Of a stretch of DNA of 64,000 bases, positions 35,995 to 44,351 are shown piece after piece; position 1 is the stretch's first letter; each line of letters opens with the position of its first letter. The translations under genes were made by a program, and so were the position numbers. The DNA is from Streptomyces griseiscabiei (GTDB lineage Bacteria; Actinomycetota; Actinomycetes; Streptomycetales; Streptomycetaceae), in the NCBI RefSeq assembly GCF_020010925.1, contig NZ_JAGJBZ010000002.1, forward strand, positions 2,170,001 to 2,234,000, in the 5' to 3' direction. Under the pieces are notes generated by a model. It ran no database searches. It saw only the letters and a program-made list of their open reading frames with translations, and was not told the origin of the DNA.

Positions 35995-37454
35995 TGATGG
36001 TGATCGGTGTCGCGGGCCAGCACACCCAGCGGCACCGGCTGGGCGAACGGCCGCCGGGCCACGGCCGGTTCGCAGCCGGTGAGGCCGGCCACCGCGGGCT
36101 CGCACATCCGGCCCTGGCACCAGCCCATCCCGGCCCGGGTGAGCAGCTTGACCGTGCGGACGTCCCCGGCGCCCAGTTCCCCGAGGGCCTCGCGGACGGC
36201 CCCGGCGGTGACCTCCTCGCACCGGCAGACGACCGTGTCGTCCGTGACCTGCTCGATCCAGTGCGCCGGCGGAACGTACACGGAGTCGAGCACGGCGAAG
36301 AACTCCCTCAGTTCCGCACGGGACTCGGCGGCCCCCGCCCACGCGGCCGGGTCCGGTACCCGTCCCCGGAGTCGGGCGGCGGCCGACCGTCCGGCGATGT
36401 GCCCCTCGGCGAGGGAGAGTGCCGCGCCGCCGATCCCGGTGGTCTCGCCCGCCGCCCAGACCCCCGGCACATCGGTGCGCTGTTCCTCGTCGACCCGGAC
36501 GCGCGGCCCGGCGGGCTCGATCCGGCAGCCCAGCGTCTCGGCGAGGTCCGTGTGCGGGAGCATGCCGTGCCCGACGGCTAGCGTGTCGCAGGGGACGCGC
36601 CGCTCGCTGCCGGGCCGGACCCGGCCCTCGGCGTCCAGTGCGGCGACGGTCACGGCCGCCAGGCGGTCGTCGCCGTGCGCCTCGACGACGGTGTGCCGGA
36701 CGAGGGTCCGCACCCGGCGGCGCAGCAACTCGGCGGCGTACCCGGCCCCTTCGACGAGTTTGTCCGCCCGGCTGGCCAGCGCTCCGGCCCGGCGCACCAG
36801 GGCCCTGGGGTCGGCGGACTCCACCAGCGCGGTCACGGTGACGCCCGCCGCCGCGAGACCGGTCGCCACCGGCAGCAGCAGCGGTCCGGTCCCGGCGACG
36901 ACCGCCGTACGGCCGGACACCACCAGTCCGCCCTTCAGCATGGCCTGCGCGCCCCCGGCCGTGACCACACCGGGCAGGGTCCAGCCGGGGAAGGGCAGCA
37001 CCTTCTCGTAGCCACCGGTCGCGAGCAGGACGGCGTCCGCGCGCACCTCGACGGCGGTCTCCTGGCCGGGGCCGAGCAGGGCGTGGACGGTGAAGCGCGG
37101 GGGGTGGACGGTGGTGCGCCGGGGGCCGTCGCCCCCGGGATGCCGTTCCACGCACCACACATGGTGGTCCGGGAGATGGGTGACGCGCCCGGCGGCGATC
37201 TGCCGGTCGAGGCCGGCGCGCAGCCGCCGCCAGGTGCGCCACTGGTGGTGCAGGGCCTGCGGGCGTCGCGCCCCGAGCCCGGCGGCGGGCTGCCGGTAGA
37301 ACTGCCCGCCGGGTGCCCGCGCCGAGTCGATCACCGTGACCCGGATGCCCTGTCCGGCCGCCGCGAGGGCCGCGGCGAGCCCCGCGGGGCCGGCGCCGAC
37401 GATCGCCAGGTGGGGCGGCCCGGGGGCGGTGGCGGCGGTGGCTTCAGTGCTCAT
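35991..37454 (-). CDS. FAD/NAD(P)-binding subunit of D-hydroxyproline dehydrogenase, with BFD-like [2Fe-2S] tail
   Basis: 487 residues. N-terminal dinucleotide fold HLAIVGAGPAGLAAALAAAGQG and PGGQFYRQ, second nucleotide motif AVVAGTGPLLLPVATGLAAAG, then a C-terminal BFD-like iron-sulphur domain with CRCEEVTAGAVREAL and GMGWCQGRMC. It resembles HcnB and the corresponding subunit of bacterial D-hydroxyproline and opine dehydrogenases. It passes electrons from the D-amino-acid-oxidising subunit toward the respiratory chain. ATG 37454 overlaps the end of the [2Fe-2S] gene by 11 nt. Confidence 0.87.
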   Translation of the reverse strand: MSTEATAATAPGPPHLAIVGAGPAGLAAALAAAGQGIRVTVIDSARAPGGQFYRQPAAGLGARRPQALHHQWRTWRRLRAGLDRQIAAGRVTHLPDHHVWCVERHPGGDGPRRTTVHPPRFTVHALLGPGQETAVEVRADAVLLATGGYEKVLPFPGWTLPGVVTAGGAQAMLKGGLVVSGRTAVVAGTGPLLLPVATGLAAAGVTVTALVESADPRALVRRAGALASRADKLVEGAGYAAELLRRRVRTLVRHTVVEAHGDDRLAAVTVAALDAEGRVRPGSERRVPCDTLAVGHGMLPHTDLAETLGCRIEPAGPRVRVDEEQRTDVPGVWAAGETTGIGGAALSLAEGHIAGRSAAARLRGRVPDPAAWAGAAESRAELREFFAVLDSVYVPPAHWIEQVTDDTVVCRCEEVTAGAVREALGELGAGDVRTVKLLTRAGMGWCQGRMCEPAVAGLTGCEPAVARRPFAQPVPLGVLARDTDHHQ

Positions 37455-37743
37455 GGCCCGTGCCCTCCTGTGTGTCGATGGCGTCCCCCGGTCGCACCGG
37501 GACCAGACAGGCCCGTTGGTTGGGCCGGCCGTTGACGGTGACCAGGCAGTCGAAGCACACGCCGATGCCGCAGAAGATCCCGCGCGGCCGGCCCTCGCCC
37601 CGGGTGCTGCGCCAGGAGGTGACTCCGGCGGCCCAGAGCGCGGCGGCGACCGTCTGGCCGGGCAGCGCCGCCAGCTCATGACCGTCCAGGGTGACGGTGA
37701 AGGCGGGCTCCGGCTCGGCCCGTGCCAGTTCGTGCGGGTTCAC
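37444..37743 (-). CDS. [2Fe-2S] ferredoxin-like subunit of D-hydroxyproline dehydrogenase
   Basis: 99 residues, HcnA/SoxA-delta-like plant-type ferredoxin. The cluster ligands are in GIFCGIGVCFDCLVTVNG and QRACLVP (C-x4-C-x2-C ... C). Preceding PAFTVTLDGHELAALPGQTVAAALWAAG is the typical beta-grasp start. GTG 37743 overlaps the stop of the oxidase subunit (GTGA) and has GGAGGGGGAG upstream. Electron-transfer component between the two flavoproteins encoded on either side. Confidence 0.88.
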   Translation of the reverse strand: MNPHELARAEPEPAFTVTLDGHELAALPGQTVAAALWAAGVTSWRSTRGEGRPRGIFCGIGVCFDCLVTVNGRPNQRACLVPVRPGDAIDTQEGTGHEH

Positions 37744-38909
37744 GTCGGCTCCCCCTCCTCGTACTCCGCGAACCGGTCCGGACGGAACGGCGCAAGGTCC
37801 AGCTCGGGCGCCTCGCCCCCGATGGTCTGGGCGATCAACTGCCCGGTGCCGGTGGCGAGTCCGATCCCGGCGCCCTCGTGCCCGCAGGCGTGGAACAGGC
37901 CCGGGACCCGGGGGTCGGGACCGATCGCGGGCAGATGGTCGGGCATGTACGGCCGGAAGCCGATGTACGTCCGCATCGCCCGCACCCGCTCCAGGAACGG
38001 GAACAACCGGGTCGCGCCGGCCGCCAGCGCCCGGACGACGGGCAGGGAGAACGAACGGTCGAAGCCGACCCGTTCGCGGCTCGCGCCGATCAGCACCGGC
38101 CCGGCGGCGGTTCCCTCGACGACCGGGGAGGTCTGCAGCGCCGCCGAGTCGCTCGCCACGTCGGCCACGTAGTCGGCGGCGTACACCTTGTGCCGCACCA
38201 GCGGCGGCAGGGGTTCGGTGACGAGGACGAAGCCGCGCCGGGGGAGGACGGGCAGGGCGACCCCGGCGAGCGCGGCCAGTTCGCCGCCCCAGGTCCCGGC
38301 GGCGTTCACCACGGCCGGGGCGTGCACATCGCCCCGGTCGGTCCGGACGCCCCGTACGGCACCGTCCGGCGTGCGCAGCACCTCGGTCACCGTACGGCCG
38401 GTGAGCAGTCGGGCGCCGGAGGCCCGCAGGAGATGGGCGGCGGCCAGGGTGGGCATGACCTGCGCGTCCTGGGGGTAGTGGACGCCGCCCGCGAGGGAGG
38501 GCGCCAAGTGCGGCTCCAGAGACGGGAGTTGCTCTGCCGTGACGGTGTGCGCCTCGACGCCGGCGGTGCGTTGCCCGGCCGCGAACGTCTCCAGCGCGGC
38601 GAGCCCGTCCGGGGTGGAGGCGACGACGAGGCCGCCCTTCGCCTCGTACTCGAACGCCGCGCCCAGGCCCGGTTCGGCGGCCAGCTCCGCCCACAAACGC
38701 TGGGACAGCAGGGCGAGTTCGAGTTCGGGGCCGGGCTCCTTGTCGGAGACCAGCAGATTGCCCTCACCGGCGCCGGTCGTGCCGCCGGCCACCGGGCCAC
38801 GGTCCACCACGACGACGCTCAGACCCGCTCGGGCCGCGTACAGGGCGCAGGCCGCGCCCACCATTCCCGCTCCGACAACCACGACGTCGCAGGTCAGTCG
38901 CTCGGTCAC
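37740..38909 (-). CDS. FAD-dependent D-amino-acid (D-hydroxyproline) dehydrogenase subunit
   Basis: 389 residues, DAO/glycine-oxidase fold (HcnC/DadA-like). FAD motif CDVVVVGAGMVGAACALYAARAGLSVVVVDRG, substrate/FAD region VNAAGTWGGELAALAG, and C-terminal YIGFRPYMPDHLPAIGPDPRVPGLFHACGHEGAGIGLA. It should oxidise cis-4-hydroxy-D-proline to the pyrroline. First gene of the operon, GTG start at 38909. The half-palindrome ATGTCACAT lies 10 bp upstream. Confidence 0.88.
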   Translation of the reverse strand: MTERLTCDVVVVGAGMVGAACALYAARAGLSVVVVDRGPVAGGTTGAGEGNLLVSDKEPGPELELALLSQRLWAELAAEPGLGAAFEYEAKGGLVVASTPDGLAALETFAAGQRTAGVEAHTVTAEQLPSLEPHLAPSLAGGVHYPQDAQVMPTLAAAHLLRASGARLLTGRTVTEVLRTPDGAVRGVRTDRGDVHAPAVVNAAGTWGGELAALAGVALPVLPRRGFVLVTEPLPPLVRHKVYAADYVADVASDSAALQTSPVVEGTAAGPVLIGASRERVGFDRSFSLPVVRALAAGATRLFPFLERVRAMRTYIGFRPYMPDHLPAIGPDPRVPGLFHACGHEGAGIGLATGTGQLIAQTIGGEAPELDLAPFRPDRFAEYEEGEPT

Positions 38910-38918
38910 GCCAGTACT

Positions 38919-38927
38919 ATGTCACAT
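38919..38927. promoter_or_regulatory. ATGTCACAT half-site upstream of the hydroxyproline operon
   Basis: Shares the TGTCAC half with the 12-bp palindrome at 35983. It lies immediately before the GTG of the first operon gene, where a repressor would block transcription or initiation. Weak on its own; the pairing with the palindrome and the GntR gene gives it value. Confidence 0.4.
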
Positions 38928-39074
38928 GGCGCTGAGCCGTGGAATACCCCGCGCGGCAGCCCCGGGTGGAGCGCGGACTACGCTGCGGGCCGTACCCCAT
39001 CCCTCATCCCCTTCGCCCTGCCGCCCCCCGTCTCCCGGCTCACCCCGCCCCCGTCTCCCGGCTAGGACACCGCG

Positions 39075-40028
39075 ATGGCACACGACAAGCCCTGCTGCGC
39101 CCCCGGACGCGAGCCGGTGGCCGGGGCGCTCGGTGGTCCCGTCGATGTCCCGTCCGGCGCCGCGCCGGCACGCGGCGGCGAACGGCTGCTGCCGCTGCCC
39201 GGCGGGGTGTTCCTGATGGGCACCGAGGACGAGGCGGGCTACCCGGCGGACGGGGAGGGGCCGGTCCGGGAGGTCCGGGTGAGGCCGTTCCGTATCGCCG
39301 CGACGACCGTCACCAACGAGCGGTTCGCCGAGTTCGTGGACGCGACCGGCCATGTGACCGAGTCCGAACTCTTCGGCTTCTCCTTCGTCTTCGAGGGCTT
39401 CCTGCCCGCCGACGTGCGTGCCGTCTCCCCGCGCGTCCCCGGCACCCCGTGGTGGCGCGGTGTCCGGGACGCCACCTGGCGGCGGCCGGCCGGGCCCGGT
39501 TCCTCCGTGGACGCGCTCCTCGACCACCCGGTGGTGCACGTCTCCTGGAACGACGCGCAGGCCTACTGCGCCTGGTCCGGCACCCGGCTGCCCACCGAGG
39601 CCGAGTGGGAGTACGCGGCCCGCGGTGGCCTGGCCGGGAAGCGCTACCCATGGGGCGACGAACTCGCCCCCGGTGGCCGGCACCTCTGCAACATCTGGCG
39701 CGGCACGTTCCCGACCGACAACACCGCCGCCGACGGCCACCGTTCGACGGCCCCGGCCGACGCCTTCGAGCCCAACGGCTTCGGCCTGTACAACACCGTC
39801 GGCAATGTGTGGGAGTGGTGCGCCGACCGGTTCAGCCCGGATTTCCATGTCACCGGCCCGCGTACAAATCCGACGGGCCCGCCCGACGGCCCGGCCCGGG
39901 TCATGCGCGGCGGCTCCCACCTGTGCCACGCCTCCTACTGCAACCGCTACCGGGTGGCCGCGCGCTCCTCCAACACACCGGACAGCGCCGCCGGGAACAT
40001 CGGGTTCCGGGTGGTGGCAGGGGGCTGA
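39075..40028 (+). CDS. Formylglycine-generating enzyme
   Basis: 317 residues, FGE-sulfatase (SUMF1-type) fold. Converts a cysteine in CxPxR motifs of sulfatases to formylglycine. The copper/active-site cysteines are C284 and C289 (GGSHLCHASYCNRYR), the same five-residue spacing as in the characterised S. coelicolor enzyme, and the tail RSSNTPDSAAGNIGFRV is typical. VHVSWNDAQAYCAWSGTRLPTEAEWEYAARGG marks the family. Retention of both cysteines argues against an EgtB- or PvdO-type relative. No sulfatase is nearby, so its target is elsewhere. ATG 39075 after AGGACA. Confidence 0.92.
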   Translation: MAHDKPCCAPGREPVAGALGGPVDVPSGAAPARGGERLLPLPGGVFLMGTEDEAGYPADGEGPVREVRVRPFRIAATTVTNERFAEFVDATGHVTESELFGFSFVFEGFLPADVRAVSPRVPGTPWWRGVRDATWRRPAGPGSSVDALLDHPVVHVSWNDAQAYCAWSGTRLPTEAEWEYAARGGLAGKRYPWGDELAPGGRHLCNIWRGTFPTDNTAADGHRSTAPADAFEPNGFGLYNTVGNVWEWCADRFSPDFHVTGPRTNPTGPPDGPARVMRGGSHLCHASYCNRYRVAARSSNTPDSAAGNIGFRVVAGG

Positions 40029-40114
40029 CACCGCCTGCTCATGACACCGGCCTTCGACTCGGGCGGGACCGTCCCGGCGTCAGCGGCGGCGGAAACGGTC
40101 TTCGGCCCGGCCGA

Positions 40115-40420
40115 TCAGAGCCCGAGTCCCTGCACCATCTCGTCGACCACGACCCGGCACCGGGGCAGCGGACGACGGCCCCCTCGTGCGGGTGCGGGTG
40201 CGGGTGCGGGCGCGGACAGGTCGTCGGCGCGGCCCGCTCCGGGCGTCGGCGAGGCCACCGGGATCTCCCGCAGCCACCGCTGGACGACCCGTACCGGAAG
40301 GGCATGGCGGCGGGCGGCGTCCCGTGCCGTGAGGGTGCCGGAGAGGATGTCCGCGAGGATGCGGATCCGCTCGGTCGGGGAGATCTCCCAGGTTTCCGAG
40401 GTTTCCGAGGAGGCCTTCAA
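40115..40420 (-). CDS. Small helix-turn-helix protein, hypothetical
   Basis: About 101 residues from TTG 40420 (AAAGGA 8 nt upstream). Codon third positions are strongly G/C, as in real genes here. ISPTERIRILADILSGTLTARDAARRHALPVRVVQRWLREIP (about residues 12-53) looks like a transposase- or Trp-repressor-like helix-turn-helix. A Pro-Ala repeat (APAPAPAPAR) and a basic segment follow. No transposase core accompanies it. The frame is open upstream to 40612, but that part is not family-like. Convergent with the FGE gene, divergent from the GH15 gene. I do not recognise a named family. Confidence 0.5.
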   Translation of the reverse strand: MKASSETSETWEISPTERIRILADILSGTLTARDAARRHALPVRVVQRWLREIPVASPTPGAGRADDLSAPAPAPAPARGGRRPLPRCRVVVDEMVQGLGL

Positions 40421-40735
40421 GAGTGGGTCCTTTCCATGGACGTTCACCTGTGTGGGGGTCGAACCGTCGGTACTCGGTACTCGGTGCTGGGATTCGGAAC
40501 GTGCCGCTCGGTACCCGGCAGCTTCGGCCCGGACGGGGGAGCGGCCCTTGCCGTGGCATGGCCCGCGACCGTCCGGAAGATGAAGAGCCTGGCTCGCGCG
40601 TTCCAGGAGCACCGGTCACGCGGTCACTCTCCCGGCCGAGTACCGGGCCGGCCCCGGTGCAGTCCTCCCGCCCGCAGGGAACTCGAACGCCCCACCCCAC
40701 ATGCCGGGAACCCGGAACCCCCCGACACTGACCCC

Positions 40736-42616
40736 ATGCCAGGACCCGCCCCCGACCCCCGCATCGACCCCCGCGCCAAACCCGGCCGCATCGAGGACTA
40801 CGCCCTCATCGGCGACCTCCTGACCGCCGCCCTCGTAGGCAAGGACGGCAGCATCGACTGGCTCTGCCTCCCCCGCTTCGACTCGCCCGCCTGCTTCGCC
40901 GCCCTGCTCGGCGACGAGGACAACGGCCGCTGGCGCATCGCCCCGGCGGAGGAGCACGGTCCGTACTCCCGCCGCCGCTACCGGGACGACACGGCGATCC
41001 TGGAGACGGAGTGGGAGACGACCCGCGGCCAGGTCCTGGTCACCGACTTCATGCCGTGCCGGAAGACCGGCGCCCCCAGCCTCGTCCGTATCGTCGAGGG
41101 CATCTCCGGCACCGTCGACATGCGCATGGACCTGCGGCTCCGCTTCGACTACGGCCGGGTCCTGCCCTGGATGCGGCGGCGCGGCGGCGCGCTCACGGGC
41201 ACCGCGGGGCCGGAGTCGGTGTGGCTGCGCACCCCCGTGCGGCCGGTCGCCCACGGCACGGCCCACACCGCCGTCTTCCCGGTCACCGCGGGCGAACGCG
41301 TCCCCTTCGTGCTGACCTGGCACCCCTCCCATCTGTCCGCGCCGCGCCAGGTGGACGCCTTCGAGGCGCTGCGCAGCACCGAGGCGTACTGGCGCCGCTG
41401 GCTGCGCAGACTGACGTACGACGGGCCGTACCGGGACGCCGTCGCACGCTCCCTGATCACGCTGAAGGCGCTGACGTACCAGCCGACCGGCGGCATCGTC
41501 GCCGCGCCGACCACGTCCCTGCCGGAGGAGATCGGCGGCGTACGGAACTGGGACTACCGGTTCTGCTGGCTGCGGGACGCCGGTATGACACTGGAGGCGT
41601 TGCTGCGCAGCGGCTTCAAGGCGGAGGCGGACGCCTGGCGGGGCTGGCTGGAGCGGGCCGTGGCGGGGCGGCCCGAGGACGTGCAGATCATGTACGGCAT
41701 CGCGGGGGAGCGGCGGCTCACCGAGTGGGAGGCCGACTGGCTGCCCGGGTACGAGGGGTCGCGGCCGGTGCGGATCGGCAACGCGGCGGCGGCGCAGCGG
41801 CAGCTGGACGTGCCCGGTGAGGTGATGGACGCCGTTCATCTGGCCATCGGCTGCGGACTGCGGCCCCGCAAGCATCTGGCCTCGCTGCAGACGGTGTTCC
41901 TGGAGCATCTGGAACAGGTCTGGGTCGAGCCCGACCAGGGGCTGTGGGAGATGCGCGGCGCCCCCCGCCACTACACGCACTCCAAGGTGATGTGCTGGGT
42001 GGCCTTCGACCGGGCGGTCAAGCTGGCCGAGTCGCACGCCCGCCCCGGCCCGGCGGAGAGATGGCGGGAGGTCCGCGACCGGATCCACCGCGACATCTGC
42101 GAGAAGGCCTACGACCCGGAGCGGAACACCTTCACCCAGTCGTACGGCTCCCGCGAACTGGACGCGGCGCTGCTGCAGATCCCGCAGACCGGGTTCCTGC
42201 CGCCGGACGACCCGCGCGTCATCGGCACCGTCGAGGCCGTGCAGCGCGAACTCCTCCACGACGGGCTGGTGGCCCGCTACTCGGTGGGTACCGCCGACTC
42301 GCCCGACGGCCTGACCGGCGGTGAGGGTGCCTTCCTCGCCTGCTCCTTCTGGCTGGCGGACGCCCTGCGGCTGATCGGCCGCGAGGACGAGGCCCGTGAG
42401 CTGTACGAACGGCTCCTGGAGCTGCGCAACGACGTGGGCCTGCTCTCCGAGGAGTACGACCCCCGCGCCGGACGCCAACTGGGCAACTTCCCGCAGGCGT
42501 TCACCCACGTCCCGCTGATCCGGGTCGCCTACGAACTCGACCGGCACGCCCTGCACGCCCGCCGTGAGGACCCCAAGGCGCCGCCCGGCGGACCCTCCGG
42601 CGCGAAGGAGGGGTGA
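40736..42616 (+). CDS. Glycoside hydrolase family 15 protein (trehalase/glucoamylase-like)
   Basis: 626 residues, no signal peptide. An N-terminal beta-sandwich (RIEDYALIGDLLTAALVGKDGSIDWLCLPRFDSPACFAALLG) is followed by an (alpha/alpha)6 barrel with GGIVAAPTTSLPEEIGGVRNWDYRFCWLRDAGMTLEAL, WEMRGAPRHYTHSKVMCWVAFDRAV and the late LLSEEYDPRAGRQLGNFPQAFTHVPLI. This is the intracellular actinobacterial GH15 type, some members of which are trehalases, so trehalose hydrolysis is the best guess. ATG 40736 lacks a Shine-Dalgarno and may be leaderless. It is followed after 3 nt by the channel gene. Confidence 0.9.
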   Translation: MPGPAPDPRIDPRAKPGRIEDYALIGDLLTAALVGKDGSIDWLCLPRFDSPACFAALLGDEDNGRWRIAPAEEHGPYSRRRYRDDTAILETEWETTRGQVLVTDFMPCRKTGAPSLVRIVEGISGTVDMRMDLRLRFDYGRVLPWMRRRGGALTGTAGPESVWLRTPVRPVAHGTAHTAVFPVTAGERVPFVLTWHPSHLSAPRQVDAFEALRSTEAYWRRWLRRLTYDGPYRDAVARSLITLKALTYQPTGGIVAAPTTSLPEEIGGVRNWDYRFCWLRDAGMTLEALLRSGFKAEADAWRGWLERAVAGRPEDVQIMYGIAGERRLTEWEADWLPGYEGSRPVRIGNAAAAQRQLDVPGEVMDAVHLAIGCGLRPRKHLASLQTVFLEHLEQVWVEPDQGLWEMRGAPRHYTHSKVMCWVAFDRAVKLAESHARPGPAERWREVRDRIHRDICEKAYDPERNTFTQSYGSRELDAALLQIPQTGFLPPDDPRVIGTVEAVQRELLHDGLVARYSVGTADSPDGLTGGEGAFLACSFWLADALRLIGREDEARELYERLLELRNDVGLLSEEYDPRAGRQLGNFPQAFTHVPLIRVAYELDRHALHARREDPKAPPGGPSGAKEG

Positions 42617-42619
42617 GCC

Positions 42620-43090
42620 GTGCTTCCCGGATTCTTCACCAGGGCCGTCGAACTGCTGCTCGGCCGGGACGGCCGGGGCCGCCCCCTCCACTTCCAGGCG
42701 GCGGGCGGCGCCACCCTGCTGCTCGTCGTGGTGATGCTGCTCGGCTCCTGGGCCGTGATCGTCGCCGAGCACGGCGCGCCGCGCGCCAATCTGACCTCGT
42801 ACCCGAAGGCCCTGTGGTGGTCCATCGAGACGGCCACGACCGTCGGGTACGGCGACTTCTTCCCGGTGACGCTCTGGGGCCGGGTGGTCGGCGCGGTCGT
42901 CATGGTCGTCGGCATCACCACCTACGGCATGGTCACCGCCGCCATCGCCACCTGGTTCGTGGGCCGGGAGCAGAAGCGCCACGAACTCACGCACAGGGCG
43001 CATGAGTTGTGCGACGAGACCGCGCACGCCCTGCATGAGCGGTTCGACCGGCTGGAGCGGATGCTCGGAGCGAAGGGCAAGGGCGACTGA
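42620..43090 (+). CDS. Two-helix potassium channel
   Basis: 156 residues. First membrane helix ATLLLVVVMLLGSWAVIVAEHG, pore helix YPKALWWSIETATTVGYGDFFPVT with the TVGYG selectivity filter, and second helix GRVVGAVVMVVGITTYGMVTAAIATWFVG; then a cytoplasmic coiled-coil tail (HELTHRAHELCDETAHALHERFDRLERML) that probably tetramerises. GTG 42620 with GGAGGGG upstream, 3 nt after the GH15 stop. KcsA-like architecture. The link between a trehalase-like hydrolase and a K+ channel could reflect osmotic adjustment (inference). Confidence 0.93.
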   Translation: MLPGFFTRAVELLLGRDGRGRPLHFQAAGGATLLLVVVMLLGSWAVIVAEHGAPRANLTSYPKALWWSIETATTVGYGDFFPVTLWGRVVGAVVMVVGITTYGMVTAAIATWFVGREQKRHELTHRAHELCDETAHALHERFDRLERMLGAKGKGD

Positions 43091-43180
43091 CCGGCGGGTG
43101 TCCACACCTCGGACGATGTTCCCATTTCCTGGACAGCCTCTTGACGCGGGGCGGGGTCGGATCGACACTCCAGGTGGGGT

Positions 43181-43205
43181 ATTTCCTAGTGAACAGGTAG
43201 GGAAT
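43181..43205. promoter_or_regulatory. Imperfect inverted repeat ATTTCCTA-N9-TAGGGAAT upstream of leader 1
   Basis: ATTTCCTA (43181-43188) and TAGGGAAT (43198-43205) are inverted with one mismatch and a 9-bp spacer. It lies 32 bp before the GTG of the first leader peptide in an otherwise gene-free, relatively A/T-rich stretch. Could be an operator or overlap the promoter (-10-like TAGTGA at 43187). Confidence 0.45.
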
Positions 43206-43236
43206 GATGGGGCGCCTGGAGCCGGTCGTCACTCAT

Positions 43237-43329
43237 GTGCCGCGCGCACGCCGGCGGTCCCTTCTGCTGACCTCCCGCCGTCACATCGATCTGCTGCGCG
43301 TCTGCAGCGCGAGAAGCCCCCTGAGCTGA
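43237..43329 (+). CDS. Leader peptide 1, DLLRV family (30 aa)
   Basis: A short ORF ending LTSRRHIDLLRVCSARSPLS just before the glutathionyl-hydroquinone-reductase-like gene. The HIDLLRV core recurs in two more mini-ORFs at 44449 and 48588. Such peptides are known in streptomycetes as putative leader peptides in front of sulphur-assimilation genes. Here the Cys codon follows the core directly (RVCS). Start uncertain: GTG 43237 gives MPRARRRS like leader 3; in-frame ATGs at 43204 and 43207 are alternatives. An overlapping ATG at 43235 encodes the 11-mer MCRAHAGGPFC. Role as a cysteine-sensing attenuator is inference. Confidence 0.7.
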   Translation: MPRARRRSLLLTSRRHIDLLRVCSARSPLS

Positions 43330-43434
43330 GCCGCCGGCGGGGCGCTCCATCGGGCCCGAGCCCGCGCCCGAGCCCGCGCCGTTCCGTGTACTCGCGTCAC
43401 CACGCGACCGCGCACCAGAATCCCGGGGAGACAC

Positions 43435-44349
43435 ATGTCCGCCATGCCCGTCCACGCCCTGAACGCCGTTCCGTCGCCGCGGCCCCTGCCCTCCTTCCGG
43501 GGCAGGATCGGCTGCGACGCGCGCAGCGGCCACTACGCCGTGCCGCGCCGCTACCGGCTCCATCTGTCGCTGTCCTGTCCGGGTGCCCTGCGCATCGCCA
43601 TCGTGCACAGCCTCCTCGGGCTGGCCGACGCCTGTCCCGTGACCCTCCTGCCCGCCGTGCCCGACGGCCCGGACGGCGAGCACTCCGCGCTGCGCCCGCT
43701 GTACGAGGCGAGTGCCCACCGCTACCCCGGAGCGGCCGTGGCGCCCGTCCTCAGCGACGACTGGTCCGGACGCATCGTCAGCACCCACGCCCCCGACATC
43801 ATGCGCGACCTCGCCCGGCGCTTCGGCGGCGGCCGGCCGGAGATGTACCCGAAGGGCGCGGAGGCCGAGATCGAGGGGGTCGCCCGCCTCTGCGAACAGG
43901 GCATGGACGGGGCCGCCCAGCGCGCCGGACGTGTCGGCGCCGACGACCTGGAACGCGGCGACGCGCTGCGCTCCCTGCTGCGCACCCTGCGCTCCCTGGA
44001 CGCCCGGCTCGCCGGGCAGACGTATGTCCTCGGCGACCAACTCACCGCCGCCGACGTCGAGTTGTGGGTCGCTCTGGTACGGCTCGACACCGTGCACCGC
44101 TGGCACCTTGACGCCTCCGCCGTGCACCGGATCGCCGACCACCCCCACCTGTGGGCGTACGCCCGGCGACTGGCCGCCCACCCCGCCTTCGGCCCGCACC
44201 TCGACCTCGACGGCATCGCCCGCCGTCACCACGCCCACTGCCAGGGCCTGGAGGCGGCCGGTGCGGCCGTACAGATCCTGGACTGGGCCTCGCACGTCCC
44301 GGACCAGGGCGTATCGACAGACGGACGAGCGTCCCATGTGCTGGACTGA
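43435..44349 (+). CDS. Glutathione S-transferase/glutathionyl-hydroquinone-reductase-like protein
   Basis: 304 residues. Arrangement resembles the YqjG/ECM4 (Xi-class) transferases: N-terminal GRIGCDARSGHYAVPRRYRLHLSLSCPGALRIAIVHSLLGL with an SCPGA motif where characterised members have CPWA, then MRDLARRFGGG, and a C-terminal helical domain (RLAGQTYVLGDQLTAADVELWVALVRLDTVH). Xi enzymes reduce glutathionyl-quinones through that cysteine. Actinomycetes use mycothiol, so the thiol partner is probably different. ATG 43435 after GGGGAG. Its leader peptide and position before the ABC importer place it in the sulphur-compound cluster. Confidence 0.78.
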   Translation: MSAMPVHALNAVPSPRPLPSFRGRIGCDARSGHYAVPRRYRLHLSLSCPGALRIAIVHSLLGLADACPVTLLPAVPDGPDGEHSALRPLYEASAHRYPGAAVAPVLSDDWSGRIVSTHAPDIMRDLARRFGGGRPEMYPKGAEAEIEGVARLCEQGMDGAAQRAGRVGADDLERGDALRSLLRTLRSLDARLAGQTYVLGDQLTAADVELWVALVRLDTVHRWHLDASAVHRIADHPHLWAYARRLAAHPAFGPHLDLDGIARRHHAHCQGLEAAGAAVQILDWASHVPDQGVSTDGRASHVLD

Positions 44350-44351
44350 CG

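Noticed and set aside
38939..42616. A 1225-codon open frame covering the formylglycine-generating enzyme, the HTH gene and the GH15 gene
   Set aside because: Only the part from 40736 resembles a protein family. The upstream section is the frame-shifted shadow of the formylglycine-generating enzyme and is Arg/Pro-rich as such shadows are in this composition.
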